NCBI GenBank assembly: GCA_965153455.1
Contig: OZ234497.1
Coordinates: forward strand, 744,001-808,000
From: Sphagnum compactum
Taxonomy: Eukaryota > Bryophyta > Sphagnopsida > Sphagnales
DNA: 64,000 nt
Direction of reading: 5' to 3'
Shown here: positions 10,463-21,595 of the stretch, piece after piece
Position numbering within the stretch: the first letter of the stretch is position 1
How the letters are laid out: every line of letters starts with the position of its first letter
The notes under the pieces: generated by a model
Told to the model about the DNA's origin: nothing
Seen by the model: the letters and a program-made list of their open reading frames with translations, nothing else
Databases searched by the model: none
Made by a program: the position numbers and the translations under genes

Positions 10463-13400
10463 TCAAAGGAGGGCTTCTTCGTACACAACATTGCGCATAA
10501 GGCCAATCCGGCCATGCATAGTGTCTGGCAATAGAACTTTGATGTTCGCTGGTGCCTTGGCACGTGAAAAGGCAACATAAAGTTGGCCATGCGAAAAAAC
10601 GTCATCTGCGAGATGAAGGCCAACATGAGAGAGGGTCTGCCTTTGAGACTTGTTAATAGTCATCGCATAGGCTAGCCGCAAAGGAAATCGCTTCCTTGCA
10701 AATGTAAATGGCAAACCGCTGTTATCGGAAATGAACTTAATGCGCGGGATAAAGGCCACATTACCAGCCCCTTTGCTTATGATGATCTCAGCCTCAACGA
10801 CTCGCATCGTGAAGCATCGAATAATCAGGCGTGTCCCATTGCATAGCCCAGCCAATGGGTCGAGATTGCGCAACAGCATCATTGGTGCGCCAATCTTGAA
10901 CGACAACTTGTGTGAAGGCATGCCACTGACTTCCAAAGTGTTGAGGAACTCAGAAGGGTATGTGTTCGCCACTTCCATGTCCTCTGCGAAATCCGCACTG
11001 AGGAAGTCAACTTGTGCGCCTGGAAGGTAGCTTAAAACCATCACGTTTATTAGCGAAACCTCCTTGTTGCGAGGAGCCAAAATCGCGCGCTCACGCAAAT
11101 ACTCGTTTGTGACCTGGCCCTCGTGTAGTTGAGGGTAGATGGCCACAGCCATGGCTCGTGTGTCCGCGGGACGGAGTTTCATCATGTCTGGACATTTGAT
11201 GTAGTCCTCACCGATGGTTTCTAACTCGTTGTTGCCAAGACAAAGAAGCCAGTGTGCAAAAGTGCGATTCCCAAGATCGGGGTGAACAGCAATGGCATCA
11301 TCGGCCCGCATATTTTCCGAAAGATGGAATACCTCAACAGATTCCCATAGGTAGGAGTTCTTGATCGATGCAGAGACAATGTCTGCATGGGATCCCCGGG
11401 GAATGACCGGAAGGACCTGGCGAATGTCCCTTGACATGACGAAAACAATGCCGCCAAAGGGCTCATTCCTGTCTGTAAGGTCACGCAAAGTTTGATCCAC
11501 CGCTTCAAAAGCGAGCTTATTAGTCATAGGAGCTTCATCCCAAAGGATGAATTTCGTTTGACGGATTAGCGCCGCTAAATCATCCTGTTTACGAATATAG
11601 CATAAGGATGTACAGTCGAGTGCGATCGGGATCTTCAGGTACGAATGGGCCGTTTGCCCTCCTGAGAGTAGAAGTGCAGCAATGCCTAAAGAGGCGACAG
11701 CAAGTGCAATATTGCCACACGAACACACAGCGTTCAAAATCAAGTTTTCGATGTAGGTTTTACCTGTTCCACCGGGGCCATCGATAAAGATGACTTTAGC
11801 GTGATGGGCAGCATATGCATTGATTACGCCATCATAGGCTGCACGTTGCCCATCATTGAGGCTCTCAATGGCCGTAGCCACCTTGACTTGCAAGACTTCA
11901 ACATTGTAGTCGCGCTCCACTTCAAGCAGGCGATTGGTCTCTAATCGATCAAAGGCAACAGAGGGGGCAGGAAGGCCAAAATCCTCGAGAGTTTTGCTAA
12001 ATTTGGCAAGCGCATCCCGTAAGGAATGTAATGCCCAACTTTCAATTTGCTCAATGGACGGTTCCACTATACCGCGACGTTGCAATGCTACCTTGCAGTC
12101 ATCGCAAATGTGCTCCTTGTACTTGTCCCAGAGCATGTGCGGCTCACCTGGAACGCCAAAGGCCAAGATGGTCACAAACAGAGATCGCAATTGCGCACCT
12201 GTTTGCATGACAACTGCTTCTCCTAAGCAGGCATTCCACTCGTCATCCGAGTCATACAAACCAAGCGCAATGCACGCTGATTTGAATGTGTCATGGACAA
12301 CACCGTTAATTGTGCGAAGAACTTCAAAAGAAACAGCACCTTTGACCTTCGTTAACAATGTACGCAAGAAATAGCGTTCGCCAGCGGAAGGACTAACGAA
12401 ATAAAGGCGCCCGACACAACACCCTCTCTGCCGGATGGTCCATTTTTTCGTCCCATTGGTCCATGTAAACACAGAAGGAAAATCCATGTACGTGACTTTT
12501 CTTGCTAAGGGGTAATCAATATTGGCTTGGAAGTATTCGGTGAGCGTTGTTTTCTGGTTTTGCTCGCTATTAATAGTTTCAAAAATACTGGCACTTTCAT
12601 TGTACATGACCTGATGCATTCCAGGCTCGTGCACGGCAAGGCGTGTGATAGACGGTGTCCCTTCATGCATTCTAAAAGAGAAAAGACGCCACGATGCCTC
12701 AGAAGCAAAGACATAACGTCCTTCAAGGTATGCTTTAATTTCATCGTGGTTTTGCCCCTCACCATTAGCAACAACCACCTGCGCATTATTCTCCTGGCCA
12801 TGCCTATTCGCCTGCCTTTCGACAACGGCAATAGCACGGTCAGGTCCCTTGTACACATACTTGTACATGTACTTGACGGCAGATATGGACGAACATATCT
12901 CCATGTTGATGTGCCCGTGGTACTTGGTTGCCAAGTGAAGATTATACGGGACAATCCACCGGTTATCCACCACGCGCTGCGTCTTTGGATCTACAAAAAT
13001 GCGGGTTTGACGGCGCCGGTACTCGGGGTACCCGTCAACATCACAACGCGTTTCTTCACTAAAGGAACGTGGGTACCTTTTTTTGCACTTTCCCTGCTCC
13101 ATGCATTGTGCGTTGAGAAAATCTGGACCACATGGCCCATGCACCATGCACGAAGTGACCGTCTCGTATGCCTCAGGATGGCGTATCGAATCCAGAATCT
13201 CGGCTAATACCATCGAATCGAAGTCCTCGGTGGTGCACAATTTTGACGCTTCATCTAAAATGAGCAAAATGTGTGCGTGGGGCAAGCCTCTCTTTTGAAA
13301 CTTGATGACCCAAATTTTAGCAATCACATTGCCAAGAACACCGTCTTTGATATCTCTCAAAAGGGTGTCAAGTTTCAAATTGAAAACGCGAGTTATTAAC

Positions 13401-15456
13401 TCTGGGCGATCCTTGGCAATCTGCCCCAGGAGAAGCGCATCTGTAATCTCTTTCCATTTAGGATTACAGGTAAATGTGACAAAAAGGTCCGGCTTACCAA
13501 ATTTGCGGACCCTGGCCATGGCATCTTGGTACAATTGGCCCATGGCGCGCTCACCACCCTGGAATGACGACGGGAGAATCATCTTCTGCCCGACGTCGTT
13601 CCCGAGAACGTCGCCAGCATTCAATGCATCTTGAAGACCATTGTACAGGTCGCAACGCAACTGTCGTTGGTTCTCGCGAATAAACTTCAAGCGGTTCTGT
13701 TCAGTACATGCATACGCGTCAACAATGAATTGTTGCTAAAGCCTTCCGGCTCGTAGAATCCATTCCTGGTTGACGCGATGCTGTAGCATGTATGCATAAT
13801 ATTGAAGCATGGTGACGCGCGCAGAACCGCGTTTACCACCTACTGTATTCTCGTCATCCTGGATGAACATGGAACCATCCCATTGAAATCCATTCAATGG
13901 GATGCGTCATGCCATCCGTTGCGTCCATCTGGGAAGAGAAGGACGTAGTGGAGTGGTGCGTATGCACTGTGCAGGGGAGAAACGCGCTGAAAATAGCCAT
14001 TAGTCAAACGTGGAACAATGTCGCGTGCGTCTACTTCATCCACATCGCCCCCAACCATCAATGCGCCAATTTCGTCAACAGTTGGCGCATTATAACATCG
14101 CAAATTAGTGCGGCGATCGTTCACCAAACGAAGACTTAGTTCAATAGCCCCGCCTTGGAGCCGTTCCGCGGCCGTTTGGTAGATGATGGCATAGGGGTTG
14201 CATGCATGTAACATCGTTTGCAACGACTGCATGGTGTCCTTATTGAAGCCGCCAAAATTGCCCATCCGGCCATCAAGCTCGACATGCGGATCGCTGATGT
14301 ATAGTTGGGCGAATTTTCGCGCCTCGCCAGGTTGAGGAAGTAGACTCCCCATCCTGTGGTAAAGCTCACCGCGAAGACGGTAAGTATAATTGCCAGGTTG
14401 GGCAACACTGGTATCCAGGTTGGCCCCCACAGACGTGAAGGCTAACGCACTGTTGTAAGAGCGGATGTGCTGACGAAAGTCTTTCGCATCCGTTTCTTTA
14501 CCTGTAAGGAGCCGCCTGAGTGGCTCTGGTGGGGGTGCCAATGGGGGCAGCGTCACTTTACCTTGTGCGCAGCACAGTGTAAATTGCAGATTAGCGCACG
14601 AACTTGATGCGGCACGCTCTTCCAAAAAGTGTAGGGCGCCGCACTTGCCACACACAGTGGTCATTTCACCTAAAGTGTGGCGAAGACCACGATGGCTGCC
14701 ATCAAATTCATGGCGCGCCAAAGGTATCATTTGATTCCCACCTTGGTTTGCGCAATCTAGTTCACGCTGGGCACTATGTGCTTGACGGTTAATGTTTCGA
14801 ATTTCTTGGCGACGCTTTTCCGGTAATTGCTCATGCTGGCATTGGTGAGCTTGAGGATCCGTGTTATGCATTTCCTGTTGCCTATCAGAATGCAAAAGTG
14901 TCTGGGCGTTAACATGCCCAACATTTTCTAAAGCAATTTGCGCATCGTTGCATGCAGTTCTCTGAACTACCCGCCAGCTGGCATTCGCTGCATTCTGCGC
15001 ATCGTTGTGCGCAGTTTTCTTAACTGCCCGTAGGTTGGCATCCGCCATAATCTGGGCATCACTGCGCCAGCTAGCATCTGCTGCAAACTGCCCATCGCTA
15101 CGCACAGTTCTCTGAATTGCCTGCCGGCTGGCATCCGCAGCAATTTGCGCATCACTATGCGCAGCTCTATGAGTTGCCCGCCGGTTGGCATCTGCCGCAC
15201 GTTGCTTCTCAGATCGAGCAGCGTGTCTCTCCCGAGCAAGACGATTTCGACAGATGCGCGGGTCCTCCAAAGGGGTTGCCCGCCGGCTGGCATTCGTAAC
15301 AATTTGCGCATCACTACGCGCAGCTCTATGAGTTGCTCGCCGGTTGGCATCTGCCGCACGTTGCTTCTCAGATCGAGCAACATGCCTCTCCCGAGCAAGA
15401 CGATTTCGACGGATGCGCGGGTCCTCCAAAGGGGCCTCCTCTCCCTCTTCGTTCAT
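10463..15456 (-). pseudogene. Helitron Rep-helicase (RepHel), one frameshift and one stop
   Basis: It encodes the rolling-circle replication initiator and 5'-3' helicase of the Helitron. It reads from 15456 leftward. The first frame (520 codons) has Ala/Arg-rich repeats, a zinc-finger-like CGKCGALHFLEER...C...C segment and the start of the Rep region, and stops at 13896-13894. A shift of one base at that point restores the reading (PLNGFQWDGSMFIQDD...), which is interrupted only by a TAG at 13738-13736 and then stays open for about 1,090 codons. Numbering from the Met at 13690, the Rep HUH-type motif is HAH (138-140) in RGLPHAHILLILD. The two-tyrosine region is YMYKYVYKG (274-282), Walker A is GPGGTGKT (638-645) and Walker B is WDEA (717-720). 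A late helicase motif, TINKSQ...VAFSRA, follows. The usual G-G-D before FRQVLPV has become MSRD-I. The length is normal for plant RepHel. With so few lesions it is a recent casualty. Confidence 0.9.
15115..15432 (-). repeat. 159-bp (53-aa) tandem duplication in RepHel N-terminus
   Basis: Two adjacent copies start PLEDPRI(R/C)RNRLARERH and share ARSEKQRAADANRRATHRAA. They are followed by four or five shorter degenerate units of about 15 residues of the form (S/N)DAQ-x-AADAS-x-R. Basic, alanine-rich repeats of this kind occur at the N-terminus of other Helitron proteins. Confidence 0.75.
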
Positions 15457-15476
15457 TGGTTTAATGAGAGTTCTTT

Positions 15477-15652
15477 TTTGAACAACCCCAATTGAACTTC
15501 AAGAACGCCATATATTTGACCCCACATGAGCTTCACTATGAGACATGAGATCCTCTTCACACCTGCAAGAACCTGGCTCTTGCAAGGTCAAAAGTGAGAG
15601 TTCTGAATCCCAAAGTTGTTGTTATGCTTGGTTCAACACTATGATCAGAACA
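15477..15652. repeat. 176-bp direct repeat, right copy flanking Helitron
   Basis: Identical to 7901-8076. It joins directly to tacaagcgaaatg, which is what the target would look like without the insertion. The left junction with the element shares only a short T/TG run. Confidence 0.9.
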
Positions 15653-15659
15653 TACAAGC

Positions 15660-18600
15660 GAAATGTTCGCACCCCTGTGAGTCCAAGTGTTTTTCTTTTT
15701 TGGGTCAATTTTATGCTGTATCCAAAGTGGCAACGGTCTACAGGAAGATTTAACCAAATATGGCTTGAAGCTAAATATGAAGATAAATTTTGGTGAACAT
15801 ATCTTTTTTTTTTGGGCTACCTACTTGAACCGTATGAAGAGATTTGGTGATTTTATTAAGTTTTGGTCAAAATCTAACGAAGGAAAATCTCCAAAAAAAG
15901 GGATTTTAGGACTTTTAATTTTTCCCATGTTGTTCCCAATGTGTTCCCAAGAGCACCTTGGTTTTATTCCATATGATTTTCCCCAAAGTTCAACTCCCAT
16001 GTATATAACCTGAAAAGGTGGGCTAGAGGGGGATACATATTTCTCTATTTTGTAACTGGGGTCCAAAGAGGTTTTTCCATGGGGGAGTGCTCAATGTTTC
16101 AAAAAAATTGATGATGGGCCAATGAATATGGCTCTTTCAAAAAGAAAAAAGAAGAAGTTATGTGCACACCCATGAACTAATTAATATGTAGGTGTCCCAG
16201 TGTCTATTATGGCAATCAGTGTTAGGAAAATAATTTGCATGCAGCCTATGAGATGGCTCAACATGCCCTCCTAAGGTCTTTCTTCTTTGCTGAGCAATGC
16301 TGAGCAAAAACTTTGTTGTTGTTTAGAAAGTGATGCCAAGATTTGGTCTAAGGGAAAAAGTAGGGTTTCAATATTTTTAGTGTTGCAAACAAATCTGACT
16401 CTGCTATCAACATCAAATTAACACAAAAGTGTCCATTCAAAATAATTGTAATTGATTTCTTTGTAGCACAATTGTGAGCTTCCCATTTGCTTATCTTTAT
16501 GGAACTCTTATTTTGACTTTTCATTTTTAAATATTTATTTTCCATTATTCTGCAAACTATTCTTGCTAGGAAGAAGATCAACAATTTACAAAAGCAACTA
16601 GATATGATTGGCACATTGTCATAACATTAGTTGGAAGTTACTAGGAATGGGAATGCACTATCAATTGATGCATCATTGGTATGACCCAAGAGCATTTCAT
16701 TTCTATTAGGCCTTGTAGCTTCAGTCATCAATGTTTGAGGTTATGTGCCCAAATACCTCAAGTATCCATTTTGAGCATAGTTTCAAGTTATGTATTTTTC
16801 AAAGATTTCAAAGTCTAGCAATGAGCAAATGCCTCAAATATTCCATAAGGATAGAGTCAAGTGCACATCACTCACAAAAATGGACTTTAAAAAAAACATG
16901 AAATTTGAAGTCGAACCCTATCAATTTGTTCTGAATATCATTATTTTCAAAGATAATTTTGGGGTTAAATTTCAATTTTGAAAGGGCTCCTCTCAAGCTT
17001 CAAAGGATCATCAAGTCAAAAATGAAAAAAAAAACAATGAAGAGAAAGAGGAGGGAAAAAGGAGGGAGGAGCTCTAGACTCAATTTGTGACTTTTTCGTC
17101 TTGGACCCTCATCTAAAAGGCCATGGGTCCAATTCATGGCTTGCATCCAGGGGGGGTATTAAATGAGATTTTCTTTCCCCAACCTATGTTTATCTTATTT
17201 TTTAATATGGACATATTTCAATTACCTTTTTTTTTGCACCCAATTTCAATACCATATATTCATTTAAATTTTTGCTTTTAGTAAGTTTGGAATTAGAAAG
17301 GTTTAGGTAAACTTGAAAAAATTTCCATTATAGTTTAGATGTATGGAATGATGGAAAAATATAAGAGCTCATGAATTTGAAAATAACATTTGATATATAC
17401 TTCATTAGTATAATCCATGTGTATAGTCTACATGATTTTCACCAATTCTAAATCCATGGCCCAATCGTCATCCTTTCTTCCTAACATTCAATTCCATTAC
17501 TACTTCATTTGTTACAATTATTTTATTTATTAAATTACTAATTAAACTCATTAATATTGATTCATTTACTAACCTACTAATTAAACCTACTAACAATTTA
17601 TAATACCTTTAATTTTTAATACATGCCTTATATTTTTAAAAATTTTAATACAAGGGATTAACACTTACCTTATATTAATTATATTTTGATTTCCATAATA
17701 AAGGTAACCCTATTATAGAACTAATTAAATCATAAAATTTACCCAATAATCAATATATGGCACCTTATATTTTTATTTTGTATTTCGTAAACTCAAAGAA
17801 AAGTGTTTTCACTTAACTTTAACTACATGTTAGATGGATAAAAGTCAAGCTTGGAAATCAAAATATTCTTCTAGCTACAACAATGGATTCCATTAATGAC
17901 AACAAAATTCATGGATTTATATTATTTCATTTTTGATACCAATGGGGTATTTCTCATTAGAAATAGGAATATTATTGCTTGAAGGATACAACATTGTTAA
18001 GATTAGATGAGATAACACATGGGTTTAAGTTCCTTAATATGTGGCAAACCACACCTAGAAATGATCAAAATTGTGACCATGTTTCCTACATAAAAACCAC
18101 GTTGAATAAAACCTTTGCCAAACATACGTGAAAATCTTGAGATGCCAAAAGTATGAACAATGACACAACTACTAAAATTCATGAGATAATTAAAACAACT
18201 AGTGATAAAGCTTTTGAACTTGTAAAGGTGGGTAGTGGAAACACAAAGGAGTTACTTCATGTTGCAATTTTTTTTTATCTTGAGGGCATTTGAATGAACA
18301 AAAAAAATTTGTTTCACAAGCAATATGAAATAACTAAGGAAATAATGAATAAGCAATTAAAGGTAACATCAAAGTTGGCTAGTGATGTTGGTGAACATGT
18401 GAATCATATGGTTATTGTTGGTCATGAGGAATTGTACATATGTTTGTGCACTACTTTTTTTTGTCAACATGACACGTGAGTTTTGTTTATTCTTATGTTT
18501 AGTTAATACACATTATTAACTAGTTTGATACTTCCAAGTTAATTGGTGCAAAATGTAAAATATAAAAGAATGGTTCTTCTTACTTTCCAAAAGAACCATT

Positions 18601-20460
18601 CTTTCCCCTTCAAGCCATTGAACACAACAAGCCATATAGTATAAGAGAAGATATAAGAAACAAATATAATGCCAAAACCCCAAAAACTATAAAGAATTAC
18701 AATTATTATACATTTCTAGAATACAAATATATTTTGTGATAACCCTTCTCTTTTTGTTATGATTAAAGTGTTTCAATGGAAAAAAATTCCTATCTTAAAA
18801 CTAGTCATGAAAACCTAAAAGATGCATTCATTTCAAACTATAATCCAAAAAAATTGTACCATTTGTTACACATGGAAAAGCTCGCATGCAGGCAACCACC
18901 CACATTAACTTAGTAGATCAAATGAAGAATGATAACAATGGTGGGTATGGAATAAATCCAAACACTAATAGTTGCATCCAAATGAAATAATAGTACGAAG
19001 TTTCAATGACCAATGGAAAATCAAATGAACCTTTAAGCAATTTATAGAGCACTTGAAACTTTAGAATTTAAAGACATTGTAGATAATCATGTTCGCATTG
19101 TATTTTCTTGAGCAATATCATTTCCTAATATATAACATATGTTCCCATTCTTAAAAACCTCCATTTTCTTTCAAGAACGTAAATATAAGATTTGTAATTA
19201 ATATGAGCTTTATATAAAAAAATCATTCATCATACCCATTTGACAAGCAAAAACAATTGTCACAACTACTTGGTGATATTGACACCATAGTTTGCTTGCC
19301 ATAATTTACATCAATTCACATAAATACAAGAATATCAAATGCACATGAAAGTTTGCTACATTCCACACATTAAATAAGGATCGGTTCATAAATATGACTT
19401 CTTAAAAGGACATTGTAAACTTCCTTGATATAGTCCAATCCCCATTCCTTCCCATGTCTTTTTCCTTTCAAACATCTAGTAAACTTGACACTAAATAGGA
19501 ATTATATGGATGCCTTCAACCCCAATACAAGGAACAAGGACAATAAATGTTTGACATTAATCATAACGACGATATCCATGTTGGACAACACCATACTGAA
19601 AACAACAATAATGCTACCATGTAGGAAATGAAGATAAGCATGTCATGTGCTCATTTCCAAACATTAAGGTCTTTGAAAAATACAAAACTTGAAATTATGT
19701 CCAAAATGAATATGCAAGAAATCACAGAAATTCATATAATTATATTTAACATTTGTTTCTTTGTTAACAATCTCTTGAACAATGTCAACCTATCCCACAT
19801 GAAACCTAATTAAATAACACATGTTCATATGTCAATGACATGTCATGTTAATTTTTTTTTTTTTTTTTTGACAAAAGACAATAATGATATGATGCAGTGT
19901 GTAACATGTAATAAATCTCCCTTATTTGCACCAAAACAAAGAAAAAACAAATTCTCCAAATGTTCTTAAAATGCGAAACACTAATTCAATCCTATAGGAA
20001 ATTGAGACGTGAAAAAAACACAAAGAATATAAATGACATTGTTCCATTGCATTCAACCAAAAGGTCAAGTGGTCAACATTCATCATTGTTTGTAATGACA
20101 ACCACTAATGGACACTATACCTAGTTCACATAAACCAATTCAGAGTATCATTGTCGCTAGAATTATATGCATATACGATTTTATTATTTGACGTGAATAT
20201 AGAATATATATTCATTGTCAATATATACATACAGTTTTTGAAAAAGAAACCATCCACATTTTTCTTAATTCCAACAAGATGAAATTTGTAGTAAATATGT
20301 GACGGAAACATATGATTTAAAAAAGGTTTTGGTGTTGCAATGCTTTTGTGGTTATTGTTGAGATTATCTAAAAAAGAAGTTGCAAAAGAATACAAAGGAA
20401 TAGACGTAAAAGACCATCAATTGAAATACTTGACAAGCATTGAGGCATTCACCATCACAT
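15660..20460. other. AT-rich intergenic, no gene recognised
   Basis: Long AT-rich stretch with a stop-dense reading frame on both strands, poly-A/T runs and no motif-bearing ORF. A segment at about 15900-16160 shares phrases ('gttcccaatgtgttccc', 'gatgggccaat') with 8590-8850, suggesting a decayed dispersed repeat. I see no element ends. Confidence 0.5.
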
Positions 20461-20463
20461 TGA

Positions 20464-20730
20464 AAAGCTCACAAATGCCTTCAATGGCCAGCCACAACCC
20501 ACAAAGGAAAGCTCACAATCGTCTTCGACATGATCTACAACACACAAAAGAAAGCTCATAATTGCCTTACAATGTCATCTGCAACCCACAAAGGAAAACT
20601 CACAATTGCCTTTCGATGTCATCCACAAATCACAAAAGAAAGATCACAAATTTTGCCTTCGAAGTCATCCACGACCCCCAAAAGAAAGCTCACAAAATTT
20701 TGCTTTCAATGTCATCCCCAACTCACAAAG
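20464..20730. repeat. 44-bp minisatellite, six copies
   Basis: Unit begins aaagctcacaa, then ttgcctt(c)-a-atgtcatc-cacaacccacaaaag. Copies start at 20464, 20508, 20551, 20595, 20639 and 20685, so the period is 43-46 bp. Divergence among copies is moderate. The overlapping small open frames are by-products of the repeat. Confidence 0.85.
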
Positions 20731-20739
20731 GGAACCTTT

Positions 20740-21590
20740 TAGCATAGTATCAAAGACCTCTTCACATCCAGCGATTGCCCACACATCAGCTAAAAAACCA
20801 ACTCTACTATTGCTGTAAGGTAAAAATATTGCAAGGATAATAATTGCATCAACTTCCAAATTTCAAGACAGGAATTGTTGTTGATGGGAGTTGTTTTTTT
20901 CAGTGTCCACTACTGTGATTTAAGGGAGGTTCAAAACTGAGAACCTCATGTGGGTTTGAGGGAAGAGAGCCGAGACATCTGTTGCAAGAGAGTTAGCCAA
21001 CAAATGCATTCTCAATATGCATTTCTGATTTTTTTTATTCAAAGAAAACAACTTTAGCTATACATCTGGGCTGCAAGAGAATTTGACAACAAAGAATAAG
21101 TGCCAGACACAACTTCCCTGATGGGAGTTATTAGGTGGAGTGTGTCTGTTCTTTTGGGTAAATAAACAAATCAGAAACTGGAGCAAAATCCAACACTGAC
21201 AGTGTACACCAATCTTCCTCCCCGAAACCTGAAATGGACTAGCTATGACACACCTTAGTGTACAATCTGGGAAATGCAACAAACAGAAACTGGAGTGTTT
21301 CTGGAGTGTTTCCATTCTTTTTGGGTATGGCAACAAATCAGCCTGTGTTTCATCTGTCAATGAGTTTCTCACTTCACTGCACAAGAGAAGTGAAAGGGAG
21401 GATCATGTGAGGATTGGGTCAATGAGGCTGATGGATGTTCAAGCTTATTGTACATGTGACCCAAATTGACAAAATGCCTGAACTTGGCATTGTAAATCTT
21501 GTTCTTCTTCTTCCTGAAGAAGATTGCTGCAGCAAACTTGCTGATGATTTGATTTCATCCCATTGATTTCTGCTGACATAAAGAATGTTT
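20740..21590. other. Downstream of SLX1-like gene; likely 3' UTR and spacer
   Basis: No coding motif. The right-hand part (about 21.1-21.59 kb) probably includes the 3' UTR of the minus-strand nuclease gene. Two similar segments (about 21140-21180 and 21285-21345, sharing 'gaaactggag' and 'ttctttttgggta') indicate a small internal duplication. Confidence 0.4.
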
Positions 21591-21595
21591 GCTCA

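Larger units (their letters stand above)
8077..15476 (-). mobile_element. Helitron rolling-circle transposon (near-autonomous, inactivated)
   Basis: A minus-strand Rep-helicase (10463-15456) shows that this is a Helitron. On the minus strand the left end reads gtgccc-(9 nt)-gggtac-cc-a-CTAG, then host T. That is a short hairpin followed by the CTRR terminus and an A|T insertion point, as expected of a Helitron 3' end. The 5' end is less clear: the Rep start codon lies only 20 bp inside the right boundary, so the 5' end may be truncated. About 2.4 kb of AT-rich non-coding DNA separates the helicase from the 3' terminus and contains further partial copies of that terminus. The element lies between identical 176-bp direct repeats, which is unusual because Helitrons normally make no target duplication. 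Confidence 0.8.

Noticed and set aside
7901-15652. 176-bp direct repeats as LTRs of a retrotransposon (they can be trimmed to TG...CA)
   Set aside because: No primer-binding site, polypurine tract, gag-pol or short target duplication; the content is a Helitron helicase and the left junction is a classic CTAG|T end.
20464-20730. CRISPR-like array
   Set aside because: The genome is eukaryotic and the units are contiguous minisatellite copies without unique spacers.
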